Numbered from the stretch's first letter, positions 14,004 through 28,085 are shown. The stretch is DNA of 64,000 nucleotides from Puffinus mauretanicus (GCA_023333565.1 JAJKFH010001315.1:434001-498000), one strand, 5' to 3'. Translations and numbers: made by a program. Notes: generated by a model from the sequence alone, not told the origin.

Positions 14004-14075
14004 TCATAGAATTTAAAGACAGAGCTCCACTAGATCAGACCAGATCTTACCTGTTCTGAACTTCTGCTTGGCAAA
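14004..14075 (-). mobile_element. Degraded CR1-like LINE 3' end
   Basis: CATAGAATTTAAAGACAG followed by AGATCAGACCAGATC resembles the reverse complement of an old CR1-type 3' end (CATAGA..., then ...GATCATCTAGTCTGACC). It is short and highly diverged. The orientation is inferred from the leading ATAGAAT, which is the reverse complement of the CR1 terminal repeat. Confidence 0.4.
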
Positions 14076-15522
14076 AGCTCTTCCCTTCAGCTAGAACTGA
14101 CACACTGAGTGCAGTCAGTGGACATTACGCCAAAGCACTGCAGTCCTCAGGAACCCGAACTTGTGCGCATGTGGGGCAAAAACAGCGGAGACATGGCAGC
14201 CCGTATTGCCTAAGGCACTTAAAATAAGGAAGGGGTTAGAAGAGGTCTTACAAGGCAGTCCCAGACTGCCATTGAAGGCTGGCCTTGCCACTTTCCACAG
14301 TGGAGCGGGGCAGCATGAGACTTCTCCTTGACATAAATACAGTAGTCGGTGTTAAGTGGGTTCATCACTGAGATACCTAAGAAACAGCGTGAGCTACCTC
14401 CCCTCAAAGCACTTCTTCCCTTGTGTGTCAGAAAGCAATTGAACTGGTGCTTTGTTAATTCTCTACAAAGCAGGTTGCAACGTGAAGTATCTCATGGTAA
14501 AATACTAATTTGCAGCATCCAGGGCCCTTGGGAGGGGAAATGGCCAGAGTCACTCCTTTAAGGTCTGACAACATTGAGGCACCTAGAAATTCTGTCTCCC
14601 TCCATTCCTCTTCAGATTTCATCCTCAACATTACACTAAAAAGGGACACCTTTCTTGTATGTGTTTTGTATGGTTTAAATGAAATTGGGATGCCGGAAGA
14701 GTGGCATCCGTGTGATCCTGCGGTAGTCTGGGCAAGGAGGTCTTACGGCAGCCTTACCTGAAAACTAAATTCAGGTTCTGCTCCAGCTTCCTCCAAAATG
14801 GAGGCAGAGAAGGACAGTTAAAGCAAGACAACTGAGAACCTCTAATTGCCCTTGAAGACAGTAAAAAGATCTGTGTCAATGTTGAAAGCAAAACTAAATT
14901 AGGCTTCTATTCAATAAAAGGTCTTAAAATAAACATTTTGTTAGATCCCACCAAAAAATGTGCCTAAGCAGCATGAATCTAAAATGTCAGCCTTGTCTTT
15001 ACAGACGTGCTTAACAATCTTCCAGTCCTTGGACTTCACTTGAACTGGTCTATCTCCTAACAGCTTGTAGTTTGAATTGGGAAGGCCTGGTCATACTGAC
15101 TGATGAACATGCAATGAAGATGTAAAAATACAATAAACTGGTTATCATCTTTCTTGCCTGCATAAGAAAGTAAAGGCATTGTGCCAAGCAAATATGCGCA
15201 TTAGATGACTAACAGAGCTCCCACACTGTCAGTGTAGGCAGGGAATATGCAATGCAGCCACATACGTGTCTCAGAACCATACTGAGTGCTTTTTATTCTT
15301 AATGTTTTGTTTTATTTTTAAATAGGAGTTCAGATCTTTGAGCAGGATGTTTATCTCTATGCACAGAAAACAATATTGGTCATAGTTTTTAATATACGAT
15401 CAAGTTTTTGAAACTACCAAGTGATAGACCTATTGCGAGTGACATCAGAATTTCAAGTAATTGCTATGTAATAGTAATGTTCACTAGGATAGCAGTGCGT
15501 ATCGTGTAATTATCTGCGTTTA

Positions 15523-15575
15523 TCTTTTTTTTTTTACCTTTTTTTACCTTTTACCTTACCTGAGTTTACCTTTTT
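15523..15575. repeat. Irregular (TTTTACC)n simple repeat
   Basis: After a run of T, the motif TTTTTACC or TTTACC occurs five times with varying T-run length. This is low-complexity sequence within intron 1. Confidence 0.75.
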
Positions 15576-18500
15576 AATGGCTGGAAAAACCATTTTGTTT
15601 TTCCAGTGGGAATGTTGTTGGAAAGTTTTGTATTTAACTGCCCTGATTGAGGTTTGATCTCTCTTTCTTTGTTAAAATTGGTGTGAGGTTTTGACAAAAT
15701 TTAGTATGCTGTAACAAAGGAGTTGAATTCCGTTTGATACTTGCTTAGCCATAATTTTAAAATACACATGCAGATACTAGTGAGCTGAACACCCAGGGAA
15801 TTTCTGTAAATCCCTGTAAGCAGAGTGCAGTTCAACTTTGCGTTTAATCTAGCAGTGAGCTTCCACTGAAGATGGTCCCCTTTTCACTCCTCCAATGATG
15901 ACTAATCCATCCCCCAAATTAATTAGTTTTCCATCAATTCTGCAAGCTGAAGCAGCAGCCTTGTTGCTGCATGGATAGGTAAGATAAATGGATATGATGA
16001 AATAGAGGAGAGTGATCGGGATGAAACAAATCCCTCTGTGCAGCAGTGAAAGGCTAGATCATCTTAAGTGCAATATGAAGCTAACCTTAAGTGTTGATTG
16101 TTTGGATGGTAGTCTCATTTAAATTCCCCAAGAAATATTAAGGACCCACTGAGCTAAGAACTCTGCAAACATAGAATGTGAGACAATCTCTTGAGTTGAA
16201 TCTTAAGAGATGGAGACACTGGAAACCAAAGACAGAATCCCAAACCACCAAGTTACAGTTTTGTGGCCTGACAACCAGATGATCAAGTATTCAATGGACA
16301 GACCTCGGTTTTCCCAGAGCTAAAATTTTTCTAAGTTTATCACACTTTTCACTGGCTTACCACATAAGCATACAGTATTTCAGAAAACAGACTTCCAGAG
16401 TACAGGTAGAGAAAGGCAGAAGTCTTCAGACTCTTTCCAGGACTCCCTTTCATTGACAGTGGCAGAATCTGTGAATATCCTTTTAGCATGAAAACTTTCT
16501 ATCTGATGACAAACTGATTTGTAGGAGTTCAAGAAGCAATGAAGCCATATTTCCCTTACAGAACTATTTAGTAGTCTGTGTAGTATGGATTGGTCTCTAT
16601 TTCCTCTATTTTAAACACTTGTTTCTTCTTTCTTGATCTCTGTGAAAGTTGGCATCTAGATCCCTCATCCCAGTTACTGTTACATCCCAGTTACCAGCAA
16701 AAATTGCTATTATGTGGACTAGCAGTTACAGGGGGTTGTGTGGAATGACTGGGGTGAGAGTCCACAGATAGTCTGCATTATATAAACTGTACTTTCCACT
16801 CAGCTGGTTAATTAAACTTGGTTTTCAGATCCCAAGACAGAAACCACTAATGTACACACTTTATTTTAATAACATGTTTCTGTTCCTCTGTCCCAGGAGA
16901 CTTGACCCCGTCTTAGGTTTGTCCATTCTTAAGATGGAGAAAAGGGAATATAAGGACAAAAGGTTGGAGAGTGCGTGGTTCTGTGTAGTCCTTTTTCAGG
17001 CAAATGCTCTTGTCTGATCTGGGGTTGTAGATGAAGTGAGGGTACATCTCACAACACAACATTGCTACAGATTTCCTGAATGATGTGTTCTTTGGAATAG
17101 ATTCTATGTCCTTCCCAGAACAGGGAAAAAGTGAACAGTAACAGTAAACCATTTTATCGTTTTGTGTTCCGCCCTCTGGATTTGTGTTACTGTTTTGTGG
17201 TGATGCTCCTGCACATTAACCTGCTTTGCTGCTCTGTCAGTGCCAGACTATATATCCAGATAATTGCGTGCACAACTTTTGCTTGCGTCTGGGTAGACTA
17301 TGGCAGTGTTTTCAGCAAAAATCAACCTGGTAGCTTAAAAACATGGGATTTTGCTCATACAGAGCACAAGATAAAGTCACTCTTGCTTCCATGAAGTAGT
17401 CTGAACGTGCTGCTGAGTACTTGCTACCAGAAGTTTTGCAACTGCTTATCAGTCCTCTGTGACACATCCTCTAGAGGTTTCACACAGAGCAAGATGAAGT
17501 GCTGAAATCTTCTCTTAACTCGGAGCGTGATTTTGTTGGCACTTATGCACATGAGTAAGTGCTCCTGTGACTAGCTCTAGCTGCTCATGTCAGTATAACG
17601 AAGGACGCACAAGAGTTTTAACAGCAAGGTTATGCAGTTGTATTGCCTTTATTGTTTAAGGTGACTAGCTTTCTGTAAAACTACTCCGCCTTCAAGGTTT
17701 TCCTCATAGTCATGGGCACACGGCAGCATATTTCTTCTGTATCAGTGTAAAGTAGGTGTAAAATGCTACCAAATCTGAATATTGTTTTCATATCAGTTTT
17801 GCAATGGTAACAACTGCAAGATGTAAGGTAGTTGAGAATAAGGCTGCGTGCATTTTCAGACAGGAGTGATGCCTAACTGTCCTTGCTTTAGTGGTATTTT
17901 CTTCTGATCGTTCACAAGCTGTTGGGGAGACAGAAGGATGGGGCATGTTAGGCAATAGAGGGTTTATTTCCTTCAACACTTTAAAACTACACTTGTCCTT
18001 AAGTTCCATGGTGGGGGAAGGAGGAGGAATGCTTGAATTTAGAGGCAGTGTAGAGAAAAGGGTTAAGTGTGGAGTCTGGCAATGCACCTGTACTGAAGGC
18101 AGACTACAACAGTTGCATATAGCTTAAGAACAGGTAACTCCTTCTTTCTAGAAGCTACAAGGACCTAGAGATATGGGACTTGTGCCTACAGCTTCAGCGT
18201 TAATTCTTATTTGTTTGGCCTCTCTGGAAATGTCATGATACCAAGTTCCTGCACAGCAGGAACATGTAAAGAACGTATAAAGAAAACACGTTTATACCAG
18301 CATTTGAATATTGTGGTGGACTGCAGGCACTAAGGAAGGTCAAAGAATAGCATTTGGGGCTGCTGTCATTGCAAACAGCTTTATGTTAAAAACTAAGATG
18401 CGTGATCTAGTTACCTTGTGTCAGCTGAACCACAGTAACTGTGTATACGTTCTCAGTCTGCTTTTGTAAAAGCACTAAGCACTTCTTGCTTGAATTTTAT

Positions 18501-20582
18501 CAATGCTCTCTTCTGTTTGCATTGGGCTGAGAGCATGCAGAGTCAATTACACTTCCACTTAACAGAAGCAATAACTTTATATACTGGGGCAACCTGTTCA
18601 GATACTGGAGCCCTTTGTGTCAAGACAAGGTAACATAAGGAGAGCTGTATAGAGAGGCATAGCGTCTTTTGTTAGACCACTTGATGTAGTTTGGGCATAT
18701 AGTTTGGCCTTCGGTAGCGAGGCACCAATTCTTTTTTTCCAGTGGCAATCAGTTATGAAATCTAGTTACTTCTTGGTTCTGCACCTCATGGACATGATAC
18801 TGGAGTGGAATGAGTGCATCGCGAAGCCTGTTTCTTGGGAACTGTTGCACAGAGCTGGTAATTATGTCATCACCAGAAGTTTCAGAGGAGCAATGGAGGT
18901 GCTCATGGTGGACTCAGAACTATTCACATCATCTTTTTATGGTGCTTGTTAGTTGTTTTGAATGGCATCCACTCTGTAAAAGAAGGTTGACTCCCCTTGG
19001 GACTTGCCTGCAAGACATCTTTTCTGTATTTGAGCTTCAACTTAAGAAAACACATCAGAAAACAAATTTAATAAAAACCTAATTGGTTGCCATTTTTTCC
19101 TGCGAGGGAGGAAGAGGTGTTTCTAAGTGGCTATAAAAGTATAAATACCATCTGTATGCTTTATGCCTGATTTTTCTGGTTTTAAGAATAACTTTTAGAT
19201 TATGTTTTGACACACACTGTGCACACAGACAGAACTTCTTATTCTTGGACCTGCATAGTTCCTCCGTACTATGTTTGTATTACAAGTGAAAGACGCGGCG
19301 TGTATCCAGGCCTTTACAGCAAGTTTCCTCTCTTGACTTTGTAGTCCCTTGTCCTGGGTAGCTGAGAATTGCTTAATGCGAAGATGTGCTATGTTGGTTG
19401 AGGTGGTTTTTTGATGAGTGCCTCACACATGACTCTGCTGACTTGCTTTTACCTGGGTGCTCTCTTGTTGTATCCTGGTGTCTTCTAAGAATGTGGCTTG
19501 TTTTAAATATGTTTTTCTTTAACATGCAGATGTGCTTATCTATATGCAGTGGTCACCTCATGTCCCAGTGTCAGAAGTGAAGTCTGGGTATCTAGGTGGT
19601 CTTTGATTTATTAGACTGTTCAAAACTGGAAAGATCAGTTTCTAGTGAAATGAACTGTCTGTGAGAGAGGGTACTTTCAGGTTTTAGCCCTTTATACTCT
19701 TGTTCTTCAGGAGATTTCTTGACTGGGTTTGTGATGCGAAGTGTGTTGGCATCAATAGACAGAGTTGTATTGGTTTCTGTGGGCTTTGGATGAGATTGTG
19801 GATGAACTGGCCTGATGTTCATAGTGCGAGGTGCTTTAGAAGTAGATGACAAATCATGTAAGCCTTGGAGGCAGAGCACTGTATTATCTGGACAAAGAAT
19901 ACACCTCTGGCCCCTCCCTTAGCAGAATTTGTAAAGAAGGAAAAAGTCCCTACAGTTTGTTAGAGGTGAATTTCTTTCTACATGCGTGCATGTTTTTGCT
20001 GTGCTTTGAGTGTCATGTTGGACACACAGTCTCTGAGGCTATGATGGACTGTCTGTTTCCAAGTTATGTATTCAGTTAGCCCCACTGTGTGGTGGATATG
20101 ACACATTCAGCAGTCCTTCACGAATAAGTAGTAAGGATCTCTGTCTTGTACTCACAGACTTTTAAGCACTGTCTAAGATTTTAATGAAATTGGCCATTAT
20201 GATTTCAGCTGAAGGCTTTTTCCATGTGGAGCAGATGGCTCCTAAGGGAATTTAGTGTATGGATCTCCCCCTTTTCCTTAAATACTAAAAGACTTTATGG
20301 TACATACCCTTTGGACACCTGGAAGGCTTCAAGTACATCCCAGTTCCGGTATGCAGGCAATAAGCAAAAGCAAGTGGATCAATAACAATACAGGAATATG
20401 CTTCATGTCCTTGCCATGCTTCCCCCCACCCCACAGATCAGTGGTTTGATACTTCCTTTATGGATGAACATCATATCATGGTCTTTTAGAATTTCTTTTC
20501 AAGAAAAGTTATGTGTAAAGGCCCTGAATAATTCTTGGACATCCGATAGTGTTAAAGCTTAGATTTTTCGCTTATTTTTTAG

Positions 20583-20693
20583 GATTCTAGAGCACAAAGG
20601 ATGTAAATGATAATCCCGGAGGACCATCTGTCCTGGAGCAGACATTGGAACTGAGCTGCTATGTGACTGAAAGGACTGAGTGCATGTGAGATG
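20583..20693 (+). ncRNA. Possible non-coding exon (5'-UTR or lncRNA), weak
   Basis: A pyrimidine-rich acceptor (CTTATTTTTTAG) is followed 111 bases later by a consensus donor (GATG|GTAAGT). All three frames carry stops, so it cannot be an internal coding exon of PTPN5. It could be an alternative first or untranslated exon, or part of a long non-coding RNA. It contains a short ATG-initiated frame of 15 codons. Chance pairing of splice-like signals is common over 43 kb, so only RNA evidence can settle this. Confidence 0.2.
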
Positions 20694-20805
20694 GTAAGTA
20701 AGGCAAGGAAGATCAGATATATCATACTGTCACTTCAGTACAGATGAAAAACAGAGTCATACACTCTTTCAGAACTTGTCCTAATCTTCTTGGAGAATGA
20801 AAGGA

Positions 20806-20850
20806 ATAAAAAGGAAGGAAAAAAGAAAAAAAAGAAAAAAAGAAAGGAAA
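20806..20850. repeat. Purine-rich (A/G) simple tract
   Basis: About 45 bases are almost entirely A and G, built from irregular GGAA, GAAAAAA and AAAG units. No retroelement body is visible on either side. Confidence 0.8.
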
Positions 20851-23800
20851 ATTCATTGCAGGTTGTAAATGTTTGGCAAAGCCCAGTTAGCATGGAAGGT
20901 ATTTTTTGCTAGATCTTTTTGCAGTGGACTATATCTTTTAACCTAGCTGTGGTTCTCACATCATGCAGAGAGTCCATTTTACCTCCATTACCTACTTGAT
21001 GTCTATAAAGCTCATTTTAACTAGGATTTCTAAGGAAGCCTAAAGGATTGAGCCTTTGTCTCCTAAAACCTCCTTAGAAAGTCCTTTTAAATCGAGTCTA
21101 TAGCTGTCTCAAACATGTTTTTTATTTATTTGTGGTAAGCAGTAAGTAAATTAGTTTTGCTTAATCATCAAGAAAGTGGGTGTTTCAAGTCATTCTGGAC
21201 TTGGTTCTAAGCACATTCTGTCTCTTACCAGAAAGTGTTTCCTGTCTGCGCAATGAGGGCTCTTAGAGCTACTGGACTTTGGTCTTTCAATCGTGCATGT
21301 GGTGTAGATAAACCTTTTTTCTTGGTTAGAAAGCTGATCTATTTACCTTCTGGTTACAGCATAAATATGCCTTAATGGTGCACTGGACCAGCCTTTCATA
21401 CCATCTTGCAGGTATAGATGTCTTGCAGCCTGTTGCAGTCTGTGGTTGTTTCTACAGTACAGAAGCCAGTTCAGCTGATGGGCGTGTGCCTTTGGAGTCA
21501 ACTCCACACTGTGAAGGAGGCCCAGTTTATGGAAAGAGGATGCTGAAAGCCTTTATTAGGGAGCGTTTGGAGCACAAAAACATGTTCTGTATGCAAATAA
21601 GCTGTAAGGAGAATGGGTTCATTCCACCTGCTGTATGCTTCACTTCTGAAAAGCTCTTTATGGACTGTGACCTTTTATTATTTATATAAGAATCCTGAGA
21701 AACTTCAGGTAACCTACAGATATTTCTCCTGGGTCTTCACATTCTCTTTACAGATTAGATATAAGTGGTCAGCTTTGGCCAGCTGATAGTCAATGCTTGC
21801 CACTGATTTGATGGCGGAAATGATGCATTTTCCTTTCTATAAGCTCAGAGAGTCATGCTAGTGTTCTTTACAGGCTTTGTGTTATACAGTCTTGTCCAGA
21901 TCCTTTGAGGCCAGTGTTAAACTTAGGCCATAAAACATCAGTATTATTTACTTCTATACTGAGGTGGCGTGTAGGTGTGCCAAATAATTGGAAGCCTCAA
22001 TATGTTAGGACATGTACAAACATGCAGTAAATAGCAAACATGCACTTTTTGCTTCAAAGCAAAAACAGTACTCTTGATAGTTTAGCATAAGTAAAAACAT
22101 GATATTGTACGTTACCTGATCTTTATAGTCATAGACTATATTAATTTCAAAGCAAGATGTAAATGTAATTCTACTGGTTATACAAAATCATGAATTCAGA
22201 AATCACTTTGTAGAATTTGCATTCATCCCTGCACTGAAATTTGGAGTAAAATGTAGTTACAAGTATGGAGTTAAACAATGAGTGAATTTGATCTATCCAC
22301 CAACATAGAAACCACACACACCCCCTATTTTTAACTGGGTAGTTTAAAAAAAAATAATTATATCTATGTGCTATAAATCCAGTATAGGATTCTTACGGAT
22401 ACTGAGTAAATTCAGAAGTCTTTCACATTTCACTTCCTCTTTCCTGTTCACCAGTAAGGCTGCTTTGAGGAGAAATGTGTGAATGGTTCTGGTAGAGTAA
22501 TGCATTTTTCTTGCTTTTCCTTCCCTCCTACCCCCGCCTTGGTTTATATGGGACTTCAAAAGGTGAAAACCTTTTGTTTCCACTTAGGCTTTGACACTGC
22601 CCTAAGAGAAGTGTTCCCCTCTTTATTCGCTTCTCCTCATCTCCATTGAATTCTGCTTGGCCAAAATATCATGTGTTCATGCACATAGTCTGCAGGTTGT
22701 TTGTCAGAAAGATCTTTAATTCAGCAGTGATACTGGCTTGCTCTTTATATGTGGGCAATACAAAGGGAAGTTTTTCAAACAGTTTTGTTTTTATTGCAGA
22801 ATAAGGCGTGGGTAGTTCTGCCTTGCAGAAAAGCTTAGCCTGGGAAAACCTGATGTGGGAGGGGAGAAAGAAAAGATCGGCAATCATTTATCATGTGACA
22901 TCAAAGTGGAATAGTTCCAAAAAAAAAACTTGTGGTGAAGCTTTCCAGCTGAATGTGAGCTGAAGGTCATGCAGTTGCCTTCGTGCTAACATAATAGTGT
23001 CAGCATGGAAGCTTTAGTAAAGTACTGAGGAAGAAAGTCTGTTTGTTTAGGCTGTTTCTGGCAAGCATGCTTGCTGAAAAGGTACCCTGAAGAGGCCTCG
23101 GTCTGAGGTGGCTGAACAGACTGGTTTTGGCACAAGAGGCAAAGACAATTAGAAAGTATCCATGACAGTAATTTGAGTGAAGGCTCAGGAAATGGTGTAC
23201 GAAATGCAAATCCATGTCTTTAAAGTTGACAGAAGATGCCCCAATAAATGTTTGAAGTAAAAGTCATTGTCCAGGCATTGTCATAGGACTGTAGACTGGC
23301 CCTTGTTTCAAGTTTGGCTAAGAAAAGGGTATCATTCTGTTCAGCTGCCACAAACACACTAATAAACTTCAATATTGCAGAAAATCTATGTCGAATGTGG
23401 CCAAAGGTTTCCAGTGTTTTACTGCCTAAGTTGAGCAATCAATAAAACACATACAAAGAAAATATTGTCATTTTCATTGCAGGGCATGTGAGCTAACGAG
23501 ACGCTTGGTTAGGGTAGGTTGGAGGGCAAATGTTGAACCAGTGTTCTCTTTCAAATTCTGAAAAATGCCTTGGGAAACTGTTAGGATGTGTTTGTGCCAA
23601 CCAATGAAAAAGGATGGTGAAACCATAAAATGATGGACTAGATTGAAAAATGGTCATTTTAAGTAACCAGAAGGCTATTTATTTCACAGAACTGCCTCGT
23701 GTTGGATTTTGCATGTGCTTGCATCCAACATAGCGCATGAAGCAAAAAGTGTGCAGAGTGAAATAATACTGGATGGTGTTCTTGGAGGCTTGAAAAGTTT

Positions 23801-25786
23801 TGCTGTAGCTGTGAGACATAGCCGTGAGCTGCTGTGGTGCAGGTGGAAAACACGATACAGATAAAAGAGGTCACGTGAGTCTGTGGGGTTGAACAGAATT
23901 AACATGCTATTTTGAAGGAATGTGCGCTTGAGTTGACAGTTTGAAGTTGAGGTTTTTCAGTTGAATCTTTGTTAAAGCAGGTTTCTTCTGCAGTGTGTAC
24001 ACAAAACACTGTAGAAAATAAAACTATGAAAATCTCAGTCCATCTCTGAACAGCATCTAAGAATCAGAGAGATGATGAAAATGAGGCAGTTTGCAGTGCC
24101 AAGATGCACTGCGTCTACAGGGACCCTGATTTCAGCATAGAGTTAAATTAAAAATCAGTCTATTCTTTTTGACAAGTATCTATTTGGTAAATTATCATGT
24201 GCCAGCTTTAGTTATACGGTCCTTATTGCTTTAGTACAGTTTCTTTCAGGATTATATAAGACAGTGTGCTTCAAGGAACTTTACTTTAAGAAAGGTATGG
24301 CTATCTGCAATGCATGAGAAGAGTAATTGTTGTTTCTTGTGGGCCAGATTGTAATCCCTGTTTCATTTGATGGTGTTGCACAAATAATCCTGATGACTTC
24401 AGAGAGATTTCTTACAAAAAGAAGAGCAAAGTGAATAAGGAAGCCTTAGTCTGGCTCAGTGTGGTTTACACTGCTTCTGTTTGAGAAATAAAATACAGCA
24501 ATATACTCTCAGTGGAAAGAACACTTCTCTGGGAATGTAGTGGAAGGAAGAAGAGAATGTTTTCTTTACTTAACGATTTGACAAATACAAGTTGTGAGAC
24601 CGTTTATTTAACATTGAGCTTTCATTACATGGACATTCCGTGATTTCACTGTAGTATTTATAAACAGTAGTCAGCATTTCTAATGAATGCTTGATTCAGA
24701 AAGAGATTTGCGCTTATGAAATGTTTGTATAGTAACACGAACAGAGTTTGGCTAACCATATGCTTGCATGTGGAATGCAAATAAACCATGAAAAAAGCCA
24801 CTCTGACTTTGGCATGAAAAATCCCACCCTTTTTCTTGTAAGGTTGTTTTTCTTCCTGTTCCATTACAAATCATGAAGAAGTGGCATTCACAGCACACTA
24901 GGTAAAAATGGTGAAAATGTCAATTGCAACAATGAGGAGAATCAAAAGAAATGTAACCATGGTTGGAAAGTTTAGCATTTACCAATGGATTAAATATGAG
25001 GGTAACATGCATTTACCATGTGTTATTTGCTACATGGGTAACATGGGTAAATACTCATAGCAAAATTTTGTCTTTGTTAAGATCTTAAAGGAAAAGCAAT
25101 GACTTGGAAGGTAATGTTTGGAAGATGTTTTTTGTGGGGCATACCTTTATGAAGGGCTGGACAAGTTCTTAAGCTTTTTTATTTTTTTATTCTTCTCGTA
25201 CTTGATCCTTTCTCAAGCTGGACAGGTGGCAAGTGAGTTGACTTGATGCTCTTCCTTCTCCTTCTCTCCTGTGCATAAAATGGTTTTCTTGCTTCATACC
25301 AAGTAAGGGGTATAACTCTGTATTTGCAACTTACAGAGACTTGAACTTGTTGACATTGTCCCCCAATGTATGCTTATTCCTCTGCCAGCTCCGTTAGCCC
25401 AGCATAGCAGTCACAATGTCAAGGATATCTTTTTGTTTAATACCAAAGGTATTACTCTGTTATTCAGACTGGGATTTTATGAGGCGTTTAAGGAAACTGA
25501 TTATTTGTTTTCCGCTGAAGGTTCCAGTGGAAGTTGGAATCCTTTGGTCACCTTTCAGGCATCCTGCATGAAAACATATCAAAATCCATTTGCTCATACA
25601 TCTCTGGGTCTCTATATCACTAAATGACTTTCTAGGTCACCGTGGGGAGATTGCATCTCATCATGTCACTGTAAATAGAAAACTGTGAAGCTGGCTGCTC
25701 TCTGGCAATGCTGACAGTTTGGTATTGGTGGAGTATGCATTTTCACATTATGAACTGCTACAAAGGTTTATCTTGAACTTCAAAAG

Positions 25787-25828
25787 GCCTAGCAGGCCAC
25801 ATCAATTGTTGCCTAGCAGGCAACAATT
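25787..25828. repeat. Palindrome with nested direct repeat
   Basis: AATTGTTGCC at 25804-25813 and its exact complement GGCAACAATT at 25819-25828 are separated by the five bases TAGCA. The 11-mer GCCTAGCAGGC spans the centre (25811-25821) and also occurs once upstream at 25787-25797. The arrangement would form a 10-bp stem. Confidence 0.85.
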
Positions 25829-27093
25829 AGAGCATACAGGTTTCTGCAGACAGCAGTTTGTAGCGGTGTGTTGTGCAGTAGTGTATGTTGTCATCTTCAA
25901 CCTAACAGCCCAAGTAAAAGATATACACAGGCTGATCTAGCACAGTGTTATGGTGCAAAGCTCCAGCTTGTGATTTGGGTTTCCCCAGCAAGGAAAACCA
26001 CTAACCACTACGCTGCTGCTTCCCCAGCAACTGTGATTTTTTCCTGTATTTCCACAAGGATGTACATCTGTTTTCCTCCAGGTGCATTCCACCCTGCCTC
26101 TTTCTTTCCCAGATAAACACTGCATTTCCAGTGATTTGGGGATGAATGATTTGGGGTTCTTTTTTCCAAACTGATAAGATGAAGCTGCCTCTGGTTTGCT
26201 TGATAGTGCTGTACTGTACTTGCAATGACAAAATAACCAAATAAAGTGGAATGCACCTGAGTTTAGGCTCACATATTTGTATTCATTTGACCACACCAAT
26301 TATTTGGTTTGGTTTCAGTCTTTGGACCTTAATACAAGAATGTCACTTGAAAAGTTTAAAGATTTATCAAGAATCATGAACATATCTTGACAGGACATTG
26401 AGGCATACCTAATAAGGTATGACCCAGGAGTGCTAGCAGAAGTAGACATCTGTATTTCAAAGGTGGATCACAGAGTTTGTTTTTTAAGACAGTTTCTGGC
26501 AGTCCCTGGGAAGATTGGGATCCTAAGTCCAAGGTAAAAGTACATTCTACTGTGTCTCCACTACTAGACAGCAAAATATCTCTGGGCTGTCAGTCTCCTC
26601 ATTCAGGACTGTTCTGTCAGTCTTTCTTTCACCATTCATATTAGGACAGTCTTCCCTGTATGTAGCTGCTGCCTTTTAAGCTTGATCTTCAACAGTAGGG
26701 ATACATCTGACCACATGCTTTATCTGTGTTAGAGTGAGATCTGGGTGGCATCATCTTTCTGTCTTTTTTCCTGGTTTCTGATGAAGGAAATGTGGGCATA
26801 TGGACCTGAGGAGAGCAACAGCAAACTCCAGTTACAACCCTGCTCTGGATGGTCGTCTGGGGGAAGAATCACAGTTGTAGTTTGTTCCTGCTGTGCAGTT
26901 AGATGTAGCAGCCTATGCACATGCACCATGACAAAAAACAGGTGGGACATGGTGGGATATTCCCTGAAATGGCATTTCTTGGCTTGGCATGTCTACCGTG
27001 TTCCACCCCTGTGGGAGCAGACCGAACTGAGGCTATGTTAGGCCCTGGCTAGTGCTGTAATACTTCCCCACATGGGACTTTCTCAGATTGTGT

Positions 27094-27141
27094 GCATGTG
27101 CAAATACCATAAACATTGCATGTGCAAATACCATAAACATC
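27094..27141. repeat. 24-bp tandem duplication carrying an octamer-like site
   Basis: Two head-to-tail copies of a 24-base unit beginning GCATGTGCAAATACC differ only at the last base (T or C). Each contains ATGTGCAAAT, which is close to the octamer motif ATGCAAAT bound by POU-domain factors. The near-perfect identity points to a recent duplication. Confidence 0.85.
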
Positions 27142-27889
27142 GCTGCAGTTTAAGACCTGGAATGCTGAGTTGTCCTCCGACTGCCCAATTTGTAGTACGT
27201 GATGTTCTCACAACTGCTCCTGTGTTTCCTTAATTGTGAGTGACAAACAGACACATTTGTGTGCTGTATTCGCAGACACACAATTAAAGAAAGCAAAAGC
27301 ATACGGTAGACAGCAGTTTGAAAAGCATGCCAGTCTCAGTTTCAAAAGCAACTGTGCAGCATTGTCTCATTGTCTTTCAATGTGAAATAGACTCCATATT
27401 TTTAAGCTGCTTTTGAAAATGTAACTAAGGCCCATCTTTTGAAAAACGATTGAAGTTGTTGCAGCAGAACTAGTGTCCTATCTGGCTGGATCTTGAAAAT
27501 CTCCCTAGACCTTTTGAAAATCTGGCCTCTCGATGCCCTAAATCATTTAGGGAGAAGGTACCCACCATCATGTTCCCACTAGAAGAATTAATCAAAATCA
27601 ATGTCTGATTTCTGCAGCTTTGCCTTTGAAAATTTCCATGAAGAGCTCACAGTGGCAATCGGGAAATGACAATCACAGAAAGGTTTAACTAGATTTTTTT
27701 TCCTGCTTCAGAGTTTAGAGCAAGGTATTCGGAGGAGAGTAGAGGGAAGACTCTCTACCCTAACTCTGAGGTTACTTAACCCCCACGAGGAAGGAAGTTT
27801 TCAGTGTACTGCACTTCTTGCATATGCTGCCTTGTTTGATTTGAGCTACGGCCAGACGCTGTTTTTAGCCTCCACTCAGTCCTTCTGCC

Positions 27890-28085
27890 AGGCTTTCACA
27901 CTCCTCCTCCTCCTGTGGGCTTCTCTTCTATGGCCTTGTATTTATTTTCCTTCTTTCATCTCTTCTCTCATCAGATATTCTCATTTCTATTATTCTCAAG
28001 CATACTCATGCCTTCTTTTGTCACCTTTATTTTATCTTCACCTTTCTTTGCTTGTTGCTGCTAGTCCGTTGTCTAGCTTAACTTT
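27890..28085. repeat. Pyrimidine-rich stretch
   Basis: About 200 bases are rich in C and T on the + strand, with CTCCTCCTCCTCC near the start and many TCTTCT and TTTCATCT words after it. I see no coding sequence or transposon in it. Confidence 0.6.

Noticed and set aside
25937..26299. 120-codon minus-strand open frame with two overlapping frames
   Set aside because: There is no conserved motif, hydrophobic pattern or splice support; it is a chance frame in intron 1.
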